From: Bradyrhizobium archetypum
GTDB taxonomy: Bacteria; Pseudomonadota; Alphaproteobacteria; Rhizobiales; Xanthobacteraceae
Assembly: GCF_013114835.1 (NCBI RefSeq)
Contig: NZ_JAAVLW010000001.1
Span: 186,001 to 250,000, forward strand
Reading direction: 5' to 3'
Length of the DNA: 64,000 bases
Part shown: positions 40,281-49,769 of the stretch, piece after piece
How the letters are laid out: each line of letters starts with the position of its first letter
Numbering within the stretch: the stretch's first letter is position 1
The notes under the pieces: model-generated
The model's input: the letters and a program-made list of their open reading frames with translations, nothing else
Databases searched by the model: none
Told to the model about the DNA's origin: nothing
Translations under genes and position numbers: made by a program

Positions 40281-41844
40281 GACGATGAGCACGCAGTTTG
40301 CTCAAACTTCGGGTCTGATTTGTGAGCGCGGCCCGCGGAACCGCGCGCTTCGCCATACAACAAGGTCGATGAGGACCTCGGCCTCACGCGCAACTCGTCA
40401 GCAATTCTTGGCGATCGGGCTCTTTTATTGACATTCTTCGTTCGCTATTCGTCACCTTGCTTGCGGCCGGCCTGCATCACCTACGAGGTCTCCGATGAAG
40501 CCATCCGGCCAGTCCTCCGTTGCACTAGCTAACCGAACTTGCTCGCCTCGCTTCAGCTTTATGAATTTGGCCAAAAACCCGCACGTTGAGAATTGATGTT
40601 TGGCAAAGCACAGCCGGCTCGATTAAGCTGCCCGCCTCCTCAACTCTCTTGGTCAGGGCTGCCGGAGACTGCCGCTGCGAGAGTGCTGTTCGGGCCTCTG
40701 CAAGAGCTTCTTCAAGGACCGATTCCATCGTCATGGTAGGACCCGTAAAGCACGACAGTGCGCACGTTCGGATTTTGTAATATATGCTGTAAGAAATCGA
40801 AGAGTTCTTTGCGATTGGACTGCTCGCCATCGGTGATGAGCCGCAATCTTTCGGTCATCACCCCGACGGTCGTTCGTGCGAAGTTCCTCACGGTGATAAA
40901 TGCCGGCGTCGGCCGTGCTGCAGCCGTGATAGCCCCGTAAGATCACGGGTTCGACAGCCTCAGCAAGCTTCTCGATGCACTACCCGATCCGGGCGGTGGG
41001 CCTCTTTATGAGCGCGTAATCGAGCGGCATCATCACAGCACACATGGTGGAAAGTACCGGGCTTTTTCGCGTACCGGGCTTGAGGCGTTTGAGCGTCGGG
41101 ACAGTTACGATGCAGCTATCGAGTTCAATGCGGCCGGTACCGATAGGAAGATTTCGGAGGTCTTGTTGCCGCTGAGTGAAAAGGGCGGCACAACCGACCG
41201 ATTTCGGAGCGACCCGAGTAGCCGGCTCTAGCAAACCGCCGCCGCTCGGCGGCGTTCAGAACTTTACGGCCGCGCCGGTAGTCCGCAGACGCTTAGCGCT
41301 TGCATTGTCCTATCTCTCACCCTCCCCTGAAACAAAATAGCCGATGGTGCTTCAGCACGAGTGTCTAGAACAGAAGGTTGTGCGCGATATGCAATGTGCT
41401 CCCTTCAAGGTCTGCCTGGTTATGGGACCCATTTATCAAGCCGCTCGCAACCAGCGAACTTTCTGTCGCATATCGCGGTCCCTTACTGGACCGCGGAGGA
41501 AGTATGGGAGCTGTTGCGCATTCTCGCCTTTCGGCGGATAGCCCCTTGCATTTTCTTCACGTCTTCACCACGCTGGCACGTGAAGTGCAGCGATGCCAAG
41601 TCTCGCGGCAGCCCAAGAGCTCGACTCTGATGTGCGCCTTCGTGCCGAATCTGCGCGCTCCATCACTGTGCTGCGCCGATTGCTGACTGTAACGATTTGG
41701 CGGCCGATGGGGTGGGTATAGATTCGCCTGGAGTCATCAGCGCCAAGCGAGATCCGACATCTCGTTGCGAGCCTTAGGCGGCTCCGTCGTAAGTTGAAGC
41801 AGATTGTCCGCAGGCAGCCTCTGCCCCACGGCAATGGGAGCTCG
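40281..41844. other. Gap with gene fragments only
   Basis: Protein-like minus-strand fragments occur, for example one with TVGVMTERLRLITDGEQSNR near 40760-40900 and a 69-codon tail beginning MTMESVLEEALAEARTAL at about 40530-40737. They are in different frames and I do not recognise them. No intact gene is supported. Confidence 0.45.
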
Positions 41845-42027
41845 CTATGCTTTATCGTAAAACCGCTTCAGCAGGACTACGCCTACACTTTTTTGAAGTT
41901 CTCCTATCTGCAGTAACGCTGCATCGCTTTCTGGGCCGCGCGGAAGCCGAGTTGCTGACGATAGGATGTCGATCAGCAGTTGGAGCAGCTCCTCGATGGC
42001 GGCCGCGTCATCGCCCTTCTCACTCAT
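41845..42027 (-). CDS. Small 60-aa protein
   Basis: ATG 42025-42027 has the strong ribosome site GGAGGAG 10 bases upstream. The protein MSEKGDDAAAIEELLQLLID continues as an acidic, helical chain (LQIGELQKSVGVVLLKRFYD). It lies directly downstream of an IS630 remnant and could have its own promoter or be read through from it. The family is not recognised. Confidence 0.45.
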   Translation of the reverse strand: MSEKGDDAAAIEELLQLLIDILSSATRLPRGPESDAALLQIGELQKSVGVVLLKRFYDKA

Positions 42028-42039
42028 GCGAGCACTCTC

Positions 42040-42560
42040 CTCCATCGCTTTCCAATCTTCCGGAAGCGGGACTTCTCGACAAAAAAGCATCGGTCGAGGG
42101 TTTAAAGCTGCGGGTACAGTGAGGCCGCAGACCGGAGAGTTGGAACAGGCGATGAACGGTGCTTTTGGCAATTTCCGTCCCTTTAGATCGGCGCACGGTC
42201 CAATGGATTGCGGCTTTGGGCCTGCGAGAAGTGTCTTGCTGATCAGCTCGGCCACAGCCTCACCCTCAACCGCGCGGGGTCCGCTGGTATGCGTCTCATC
42301 GTAGATGATCGGCGATTCGATTGGCGATAGAGCGATTGGGCCTTTTGCCCGATCCTATGGGGCCGACCACCAAGCCGCGTCGCCAAGACGATGGCGCTCG
42401 GCTCACGTTGGCAGGCCAGCACGATCTCTGTTCGCTGCGTCAGCGCCGCGACAGCGAGCGCGACCGTGTTATGGCCGTGAGCTGCGTGTCTTCGTCGCTG
42501 AAAATCGTCAGCATCGCCTTCCCGTCCGGTGCGCATCGGTATCTCCTTCATCGGGATACC
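42040..42560 (-). mobile_element. IS630-family transposase N-terminal remnant
   Basis: In broken frames the minus strand encodes IVLACQREPSAIVLATRLGG, then AVAELISKTLLAGPK, AIHWTVRRSKGTEIAKSTVH and RLFQLSGLRPHCTRSFK, the helix-turn-helix half of an IS630 transposase. Several frameshifts are present and the catalytic half is absent here; a matching catalytic half lies at 46030-46393. Confidence 0.8.
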
Positions 42561-43694
42561 CGGAACTCATGCAATAACCATGCTACGAAGTTGCGGGACA
42601 GAACACTAGCAGCGAGGCGGGGTCACGGTCCTCTTCTCCTGGGAATGTAACCTCGGCAAACGTGAACCGCGATGTTCTTGTGACGGGATCTTCGATCACT
42701 CGCGGAGAGCTGCAAACGATGCGACGTCGGTATTGTCGAGCAGCACCCGTAACTCGATCTGGATCTACGCGCATCGGGCGGTCGGCTATCGCCGGAGCAG
42801 CTCAGGAATGACAGGTGCCACCACATCGAGATCAGGGGTGCCGCGATGGTGCCGGAGTTTGGTGTGTGCCTTGCTTCACGAGAGAAAACACGCGCAGCCG
42901 CTAGCATGCCTTTGGATCGACGCTGCAGGTTGTCAGATCTCCGACACCTCCGTCTGGAACCCGACGCGTCTGATGTTGAAAGATGGAAAGTCATCTGATG
43001 ACTATCGCCTCTCGTGCTGAGGCGGACGGATGCCTGACGATCATGCGTCCCTGTGCCGTTGGCGCCGACCTAGGCGCTCGACCTCACGTATCGTTAGGCT
43101 CTGCTTCTTCGCGCGCGCTGGCCATCGGGGCTAGCCGGCTATCTGATCGAATTATCGGCCTAATCCGGTGACCGTCGCGCCGGTTTTCGCGATTCCTTTG
43201 GCGCTCTTGCCGGCAGGTAATCGTTCGCGGCTCGTTTTCGGGGCTGGCACGGTGCTTGCTGGAGATCACTCGCTAAATGCGAGGTCTGCCTTGAAACCCC
43301 GGTGACGTCACCTGCCGTCCGCCCCGCAAACCAGGCGCTTCGTATCTTCTTAGAAGGACGAGACCGCATCTGCGATAGTAGAGAAGTTTCACCAAACCAA
43401 TGATCGAAGGCAGTCTCGATGAGACTTTTCGAAGTTGAACCTGCGGGATCGTCGATCCTCAACCAAGCTAATGCCGCACGGAGGCAAGGGGCACCGGCGA
43501 GTTTCAGGCGCATCCCATCGAAAATGGGTACGGATTAGCTGCGATAGGTGCGTGGCCGATTTTGCGTCGTACGAATAGCGCACCAACCGGCCGATTGCCG
43601 CGGATTTGATGATTACCAATCTAGCGTTCACCGATTCCGGGTCGCAGCTGAATACGTTCGTTTGGTGAAAGAAACCGCAAAGACTGGAACATCC
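42561..43694. other. Gap upstream of the dioxygenase gene
   Basis: No supported gene. The stretch contains the orphan sigma-54 promoter at 43245-43259. A 39-codon ORF at about 43418-43537 (+) lies downstream of that promoter but has no other support. Confidence 0.45.
43245..43259 (+). promoter_or_regulatory. Sigma-54 promoter motif, orphan
   Basis: The plus strand reads TGGCAC-GGTGC-TTGC followed by T, an exact -24/-12 match. No TGT-N10-ACA site was found in the 200 bp upstream. The next gene on this strand is the TauD-family dioxygenase, 435 bp downstream, so the promoter either makes a long leader or has lost its gene. Confidence 0.7.
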
Positions 43695-44609
43695 ATGAGC
43701 GAAACGACCTTGATCGAGAATGTCATTCCGCGTACCGATATCGTCAAACGCGCAGCGCGCATCGGCGCCGAAATCAGAAATATCAAGCTCTCGAGCGATT
43801 TGCCGGACGAGACGATCGCTGCAATCAACCGCTTGCTGCTCGACCACAAGGTGATCTTCTTCCGCGACCAAAGTCACCTCGGCGATGCCGAGCAGGAGCG
43901 ATTTGCTGCCCTTTTCGGGAAGCTGGTGCTGCATCCGATGCTCGGCGTTGCCAAGGGAACGGCATCGCTCCTCGAGCTTGACTCCGCTCGCGGTGGTGGC
44001 CGGGCCGATGTGTGGCACGCCGATGGGACCTTCGCCGAAGCCTATCCCAAGATTTTGGTGCTGCGGGCCGTTGTGATCCCACCATTCGGCGGTGATACGG
44101 TCTGGTCGAACACCGCGGCCGCTTATCTCGATCTGCCGCCACCGCTGCAACGGCTTGCAGACGAGCTCTGGGCCGTTCACAGCAACGTCTTCGACTATGC
44201 CGGAATGGCCCGAGTCCGTGAGGTCGATAAGAAGCATTTTGACGAGGTCTTCACCAGAACCATCTTCGAAACCGAGCATCCCGTCGTGCGTGTCCACCCC
44301 GAGACCGGAGAGCGGACGCTAGTGCTCGGCGCTTTGGTACAGCGTTTTCTTGGCATCCCCAAATATGACGGCCAAAAGCTGCTTGATATATTCCAGTCTC
44401 ACATCACCGCGCCCGAAAACACCGTGCGCTGGAACTGGAGGGATGGTGATGTCGCGATCTGGGATAACCGCGCCACGCACCATTATGCTGTCAATGATTA
44501 CGGCGACCAGCATCGCGTCGTTCGTCGCGCCACCATCGAGGGTGACGTGCCCGTCAGCATTGATGGCCGGCGCAGTGTAACGCGCGTAAAGGTCACCAAG
44601 CAGCCATGA
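43695..44609 (+). CDS. TauD/TfdA-family Fe(II)/2-oxoglutarate dioxygenase
   Basis: This 304-residue enzyme has the iron-binding triad His108-x-Asp110 (VWHADGTF) and His262 (WDNRATHHYAVNDY), with arginines at 274-278 to bind 2-oxoglutarate. I chose ATG 43695 (MSETTLIENVIPRTDIVKRA), the typical family start. Relatives act on taurine, other sulfonates, aryloxy acids or quaternary amines; the substrate cannot be deduced, and no transporter gene adjoins it. It looks intact. Confidence 0.9.
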   Translation: MSETTLIENVIPRTDIVKRAARIGAEIRNIKLSSDLPDETIAAINRLLLDHKVIFFRDQSHLGDAEQERFAALFGKLVLHPMLGVAKGTASLLELDSARGGGRADVWHADGTFAEAYPKILVLRAVVIPPFGGDTVWSNTAAAYLDLPPPLQRLADELWAVHSNVFDYAGMARVREVDKKHFDEVFTRTIFETEHPVVRVHPETGERTLVLGALVQRFLGIPKYDGQKLLDIFQSHITAPENTVRWNWRDGDVAIWDNRATHHYAVNDYGDQHRVVRRATIEGDVPVSIDGRRSVTRVKVTKQP

Positions 44610-45058
44610 CGCGCTCGCACATTCACGGAGATCCGGCCGTTATGGACTATGCTGCCGCGTTCGCTGCTTGTACTAGGTGCGGTCAAACGGCCAGCGCGGG
44701 TCTGACGAAGACCTGATTTTCGCGAGCCTCATCAAGAGCGCGGTCGGCGCTGCAGTAGACGTACAGCACTGCGCCGCCACGCCTATAGGACTACCACGTG
44801 TGCGCGACGGCCCAGGTAATCAACCTCGAGGGACAGCGAGTTGAGTTCAAGGTGCCGGCAAGTGATGGCATAGAGGAGATCGGCCGCGGCACTTAACGGG
44901 TGGTGATCGACTTTCATTCGTCCAACGAGAGCCTTGAAAAGAGGAGCTACTAACCCAACGGTCGGCCTGACATTGCGGCCAGCTTGTGATACAATGCATG
45001 CCGGACCTTCCCGTGAGGAAGCGGTAGCGCCTTGCGATGGCAAAAAGGAGGAAATCGG
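44610..45058. other. Non-coding gap
   Basis: No gene is recognisable between the dioxygenase and the 151-aa unknown protein; the minus-strand ORF crossing it (44783-45421) is mostly antisense to that gene. Confidence 0.5.
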
Positions 45059-45514
45059 GTGCGACCAGAAGGCGAGCATAGCGTGGCTTCTCACTGGCAG
45101 TATCAGGTTAGGTTCGACGTGAATGATTCCGCTACGGCGGAATCTGTAGGCCGAAAACTCCGTGCTCCGGCACTGGCACCGCTGTTCGATATTCTCGCCA
45201 AGCATCGCGCTGCACCGAAATGCCAGTTCGATGCCTTTGCGGAGTATGCCGCCGCAGCAGAAGAGCACGGCGTCGAAAACTATCCGCTCTACCAGTGGAC
45301 AAAGGCGACGATCGAGAATGCAGCGAAGAAGGAAAAGTATTTGAAGTCCTTTGCGCTCTACGTAGACGAGCGGGAGATCTATGCCAAGGAGATTGCCGAC
45401 TCGCTGGAGGCGGACTTGCAACCGCTCACCACTAGCGGGCTCATCACGCGGATATCGAAGTACGATACCAACCCCGCCAACAATCCTCAGCCGCGGCAGG
45501 GCCCCCGCGATTAG
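45059..45514 (+). CDS. Unknown soluble protein, 151 aa
   Basis: GTG 45059 has a strong AGGAGG ribosome site 7 bases upstream, which decides the start over an in-frame ATG at 45032. The protein (MRPEGEHSVASHWQYQVRFD...) has well-formed, protein-like composition (CQFDAFAEYAAAAEEHGVEN, YPLYQWTKATIENAAKKEKY, SFALYVDEREIYAKEIADSL) and ends with a polar NPANNPQPRQ tail. There is one Cys, and no signal or membrane segment. I do not recognise the family. A MITE-like element begins 80 bp downstream. Confidence 0.75.
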   Translation: MRPEGEHSVASHWQYQVRFDVNDSATAESVGRKLRAPALAPLFDILAKHRAAPKCQFDAFAEYAAAAEEHGVENYPLYQWTKATIENAAKKEKYLKSFALYVDEREIYAKEIADSLEADLQPLTTSGLITRISKYDTNPANNPQPRQGPRD

Positions 45515-45593
45515 AGCTAGGAGCGAGCTGAGTGCCCGCTCTTGGCCCCAAGCCGAAGACCATCACCAACGACGCGCGGTCCGCTTTCTGGGG

Positions 45594-45812
45594 GATTGTG
45601 TTGCAAAAGTCGATGTTCGCCGATGACCAAAATTCTGGGGGCTGTAGGTGCGAATTCCGTATACAAAATGTGAGGGACCTCACGGCGTCACGCAAAATTT
45701 CACAGGCGACTTCAATAACGCGAATGAGGTCATACGATCAGCGATCGCTCGCTGCTTAGTGCTTTCGCGACAATTCCTGAGCCTTGCGACTTTCGACTTT
45801 TGCAACACTATC
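45594..45812. mobile_element. MITE-like element, about 220 bp
   Basis: GTGTTGCAAAAGTCGA (45598-45613) is repeated exactly in inverted orientation as TCGACTTTTGCAACAC (45793-45808). Allowing one mismatch, the match extends outward through GAT, giving inverted repeats of about 20 bp. No transposase lies between them. This is the structure of a non-autonomous miniature transposable element, or of an IS that lost its interior. Confidence 0.7.
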
Positions 45813-46029
45813 TGGGGTAATCGGACAGTGTTGGTGCTGGTCTTCGACCGATGCTCATGGGCCTAACTCGAACGTTGTGATCAGAAGAGCGCTGGGTGTC
45901 GAACCTCAATCAGCCGCATAGAACGCTTCCCGAATGGGATTGGAGATCGCGCCGGAGCCAATAATCTCCGCCTTGGGTGAACCGCTCGGTGACAAACGAT
46001 TCCAGGCTGTTTCCCGCCACTTTCTCAAG

Positions 46030-46393
46030 AAGAGATCGATGCTCAAGTTCCTGAAGGGCTGGATGTCCATATCGTCGTCGATCACTACGCCACCCACAAG
46101 CCGCCCAAGATCAAAGCGTGGCTCGCCCGCCGGCCGCACTATCATGTCCATCTTACGCCGACGTCCGCATCATGGGTCAGGTCGAGCGCTGGTTCGCTGA
46201 ACTCACCAGAAAGCAGATCCATCGAGGCGTCCACACCTCCGTCAGGCAGCTCGAGGCCGACATACGTACCTTCATCGACCTGCATAACAGAAACCCGAAG
46301 CCCTTCAAATGGACCAAGTCAGCAGACCAGATTTTGGCTTCAGTCAAACGCTTCTGCCACAAAGCTCAACAGACTTTATGTGGCGAACTTTAG
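46030..46393 (+). mobile_element. IS630-family transposase C-terminal remnant
   Basis: The plus strand encodes EGLDVHIVVDHYATHKPPKI and KAWLARRPHYHVHLTPTSAS, then after a short deletion and frame change near 46172, QVERWFAELTRKQIHRGVHT and FIDLHNRNPKPFKWTKSADQ. This is the DDE half of an IS630 transposase. About 4 nt are missing at the junction (SASW-NQVERWF), so it is inactive. Confidence 0.85.
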
Positions 46394-46417
46394 ATTCACG
46401 TGACTAGCCTTGAGGGC

Positions 46418-48010
46418 CTAGAAGAATATTGAGGTAGACACCAACAAATTCAGAGCATGCCCTGTTTGGCGCGTGTGTGTAATGCTCGTCGGGTTGTTGA
46501 TGTATGCCAGTCCTACACTTGCATATATCCCGGGTGCCAGATGCGCGGTATAGGTAGCCAAGATCGCTGTGCTGTCGCGATGCACGAGATTCCCTTTAGC
46601 CAAGGCAGCGTCCACTGCAAAGTTGCTCCAAACGGTGTTGGTAGCAACAATAGCAATCTGATCACTGGGCCGGCTCTCAAACAGTCCCTTTGCATAAAGA
46701 CGAAGCTCGTAATATTGACTGACTTTATTTAGGTCAGGCGGAGCGTACATTACAGAGAACCCACCATAGATACCACGATATGCCGAGCCTTGGACATCAG
46801 ATTGCCAGAGTTGCCTGTCCCCTGCGACGTAGTAGACGCTGTTCGCGTCGGCTCTCGATTGCTGCGGATACTGCAAGTTCTTGTAGCTGCTGTTATTGAA
46901 ACCGGCGCCCGCCCGCAACCAGGTCTCGGGTGAGCCCGGAGCAGCTTTGTTCTTGTAGCCAATTTCATCAAGCAAAAGAATGCCCGCGTTGGCCGTGCTC
47001 CAGCTTAAGCCGGCGGGATTTTCGCTGATCTGCGCATACTGACCGTCTGGACTGATTGAGCGCTGGATTGAGACCTTGTCATATAGGTGATCATCAAAAT
47101 TGTACTTCACGTTGAGAGCTGGCGTAGGAGCGGCATTGTTGCTCATGCCAGCTTGATACAGGATATTCGACGAGGGGGCCAAAACGCTTGCTCCTGCGTT
47201 CCCTCCGACCAATGTGCCTGCGAACTCATTTACATTTCTGAGGTAGCCCATTTTGAGTTCGAGTTTCCTGTCGAAGAACGTCTGGTAGTAGGCCAACGTA
47301 TTGAGACCTGCTCTATCTGGCCCGCCGGGTTTCCATGTCCAGTATTGCTGCTCGGCTCCCACGATGATCTGACCATCGGGAATTCCAAAGCGGCTGAGAT
47401 CGTAGGTCACTATCATGAAATTTACGGTACTAAATGTCGGATTCTGGCCCAGGTATAGCTGATTGGCGGTGGTGGCTCTGGCTGCATTTGGCAGTTGATT
47501 GTCTATGACGCTGACTACTGTCCCGCCAACGTAGCCGATCCCGACGTCTGCCAGCGCGGATCTAACGCCGCCTTTATCATGATCTATCGTATCGGCAGGA
47601 CCAGGGATATTGAGCCACATGCCTTTTTCGCGGAGGTTCTCGAACTTTGCGAATGGGTCAATCTCCTTTTGAGTTCTATTCTTAGCAATTTCATCCGCAC
47701 TGTCCCGCTTTGCGGAAGGCAAACTGGCAGTTTGTGCTAGCGCCGAGTTACCGACCAGAAGCGTTGCTCGTTTGAGCTGGCGGCTTCGGAATTTTGTGAC
47801 CGAATCGGACTCCCTCTCAATTCTTCTTTTAGCAACCTCATCTGGAATGTCGCGTTTTGGCTTAGGCCCATTGGCAGTCTGTGTTAGCGCCGAACTGCCG
47901 ACGAGGCTCGCTGCTAGGGAGAGTGCGATAGCAAGCCCTCTTTGCTTCGTAGTTGATCGAAAGCTGAAAACGTGCGCCGCAGCCGTCGCTACGACAAAGT
48001 AACCATGCAT
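46418..48010 (-). CDS. OprB-type outer-membrane porin with duplicated N-terminus
   Basis: This 530-residue protein starts at ATG 48008-48010 and has a signal peptide-like stretch (LAIALSLAASLVGSSALTQT). From about residue 125 it matches carbohydrate-selective OprB porins (MWLNIPGPADTIDHDKGGVR, VGAEQQYWTWKPGG, ending in VSTSIFF with a C-terminal aromatic). Residues 36-74 and 85-123 are copies of each other with a 49-residue period. Each has LVG(S/N)SAL(T/A)QTA followed by KRD..DE(V/I)AK and ends in (V/A)KF, so the signal cleavage region and mature N-terminus are present twice. It probably sits in the outer membrane as a solute channel. Confidence 0.85.
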   Translation of the reverse strand: MHGYFVVATAAAHVFSFRSTTKQRGLAIALSLAASLVGSSALTQTANGPKPKRDIPDEVAKRRIERESDSVTKFRSRQLKRATLLVGNSALAQTASLPSAKRDSADEIAKNRTQKEIDPFAKFENLREKGMWLNIPGPADTIDHDKGGVRSALADVGIGYVGGTVVSVIDNQLPNAARATTANQLYLGQNPTFSTVNFMIVTYDLSRFGIPDGQIIVGAEQQYWTWKPGGPDRAGLNTLAYYQTFFDRKLELKMGYLRNVNEFAGTLVGGNAGASVLAPSSNILYQAGMSNNAAPTPALNVKYNFDDHLYDKVSIQRSISPDGQYAQISENPAGLSWSTANAGILLLDEIGYKNKAAPGSPETWLRAGAGFNNSSYKNLQYPQQSRADANSVYYVAGDRQLWQSDVQGSAYRGIYGGFSVMYAPPDLNKVSQYYELRLYAKGLFESRPSDQIAIVATNTVWSNFAVDAALAKGNLVHRDSTAILATYTAHLAPGIYASVGLAYINNPTSITHTRQTGHALNLLVSTSIFF

Positions 48011-48497
48011 AGTGAACTCCGCGTCCGTATTGCTAGTCTTGAATGGATTGCGCTCCGGCCTGATTGGCCCGGAGCTCCCCCCCAATTTTCTAATGTCCGT
48101 AGGCTCCGGGGCTTGGCAGCAATCGGCTCGTCTAGCTCAGCGATACCCGCTGAGCCTTCCCACCTCGTCACCGGCCGACACGCTATTGGCTTCATCGGCG
48201 AGGCACGTGTCGAGCACGCCATACCGCGGCCAAGCTAATCGACTGTTCCAACGCAGTTCTGTTGCGCTGCCTCGGTGTCGAGAGCGGCCGGTTTTATTCG
48301 GTGCCTTCGCTCGGCGAGATAGTGGCGAGGGGCGGACAACGCCTTGCTGTCCTCGCCACCAATACACTGCGAACGACCCGCCTCTTCCACCACAAGCATA
48401 AGGATTTCGGCCGTGCAGCATTCTGATCGAAGAAGACGTCTTCTTCGAGAAGATAGCAGTCATCAGAAAGCCAGGCTCGCACGCCAGCGACGACGCG
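48011..48497. other. Non-coding gap
   Basis: Overlapping ORFs on both strands, including 48137-48721 (-), show no family resemblance beyond the PEP mutase remnant listed next. Confidence 0.45.
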
Positions 48498-48683
48498 TTG
48501 GTTCCATGATGCTTCACTGCCATCGCGGCAGCCGAGAGACGAGGCAACTGAGAGGCCCGAAGCCCAGAGAGCTTTGAAACTTGTGCGCTCGGCGATCGCG
48601 CCAGAAGGTCCATCATGGGCATGCATAAGAAAGGAGAGATCGCGGTTGGAGCCGATTTGATAGCCGCAGACGTCTTGGCACAT
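48498..48683 (-). pseudogene. Phosphoenolpyruvate mutase N-terminal remnant
   Basis: About 50 residues match the start of PEP mutase (isocitrate lyase/PEP mutase superfamily): LSFLMHAHDGPSGAIAERTS, then FKALWASGLSVASSLGCRDG and SEASWNQ. PEP mutase makes phosphonopyruvate, the first step of phosphonate biosynthesis. The catalytic Asp-rich core that should follow is absent, and the frame continues into unrelated sequence, so this is a 5' fragment. Confidence 0.8.
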
Positions 48684-48766
48684 CCATCAGGGCCGTTGGA
48701 GCGACCAGTTCTATATTGCATCCCAGTTCCTTGACTGTGTGACCCGCGCGACCTTCATCAACCGCC

Positions 48767-48823
48767 GATTGCCACATGTCCGTCATTTCCTCCAACTGCT
48801 GACGTTAGTAGTTGACTGGGTCG
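48767..48823. repeat. Dispersed repeat, copy B
   Basis: About 57 bp similar to 22643-22699 (roughly 80 percent by eye). On the minus strand it can encode EEMTDMWQSA and lies just upstream of the PEP mutase remnant. Confidence 0.6.
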
Positions 48824-49769
48824 CAAGGCGTTGCCTGTCGATGCAGGGATCGTGGCTGTTTCGCTGCTCCGGATGAGGCCTCCTCGACAACTAGACGAAC
48901 TCCGGCGATGGTGACATTCGGTCCGGTGGAAACCGGGCGGCGGTCACTCGTGAGCGCTGCAGCCGCTCAGCTCTTTACGCGCCCATCTCTCGGCGGGAAC
49001 GCAGTGAAACCGCGATTTGTTGATCTGCATCATTAGCGTCGTTTTCAAGCGACGGCTTTGAAGGGTTGCCCGGATAGGCCCGGGGAAGAAGTTGGCTGAG
49101 TTCGTCGTTCGGGTGACCATTGACGATCATCCTCAGTATGTCGGTGACGTAGGCGAGAGGAAGGGCGTCATTGAGCTTGCAGATTTATGCCGACCGCCGG
49201 ACCCTCCGAATGGGTTTATTTTCCCCAAGATTTTTCTGTGCAATTTGGCTCAACACAGTTGGCGTTGTGCTCCGTATTCGACTGCGCAGGCCAGGATAGC
49301 TTCAAGAGTAGTTGGGTACGAGCCGAGTGTTCCGGCGCGTGAAGAGTGGCCCCAACCGACAGCTCGTAGAGCTCTAAGTGGCGCGTCTCGTCAAGGGATG
49401 GACTTGCGGGCCACGGTAAGTGGCGATGCCTGGCTCGATACGAGCCTGAAGGATAATTCAGGAAATAACTACTGGCTCGCATTCGGGTCGGCAAATGGAG
49501 ATTGTTCGCAGAGTTTTTCTGAATGGCGAGGAAATGCTGCGCCATGGCCGATGAAGACGAGAAGTATTGCTTTGCAGTAGCGCTATGATGTAGGAGCCGG
49601 CGATGCGCAAAAAGTGTCAACGCACCGATCACAGGAGTGGATGGCCAAACGATGAGGGCAACTTGCGGATAACGGTTTGTCGATGGTTGCGGCTCGTTGC
49701 AGCTCTTGACCCTCGTGTGATAGCGCGTCAACGAGCAAAGCCAACCCGGGCCGCGACATCGAGCGAGGG
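48824..49769. other. Gap with an IS66 remnant only
   Basis: Apart from the IS66 TnpC tail listed separately, ORFs here (for example 49092-49580 on plus and 49216-49794 on minus) show no family resemblance. Confidence 0.45.
49015..49190 (-). mobile_element. IS66 TnpC C-terminal remnant
   Basis: The minus strand encodes LPLAYVTDILRMIVNGHPND followed by ELSQLLPRAYPG, matching the end of IS66 TnpC proteins (typical form ADVL-RI-NGHP--IDELLPW-Y). The remainder of the element is missing. Confidence 0.75.

Noticed and set aside
43389..44297. 302-codon minus-strand ORF over the dioxygenase gene
   Set aside because: The plus strand has a complete 2-oxoglutarate dioxygenase with all ligands; the minus frame shows no motif.
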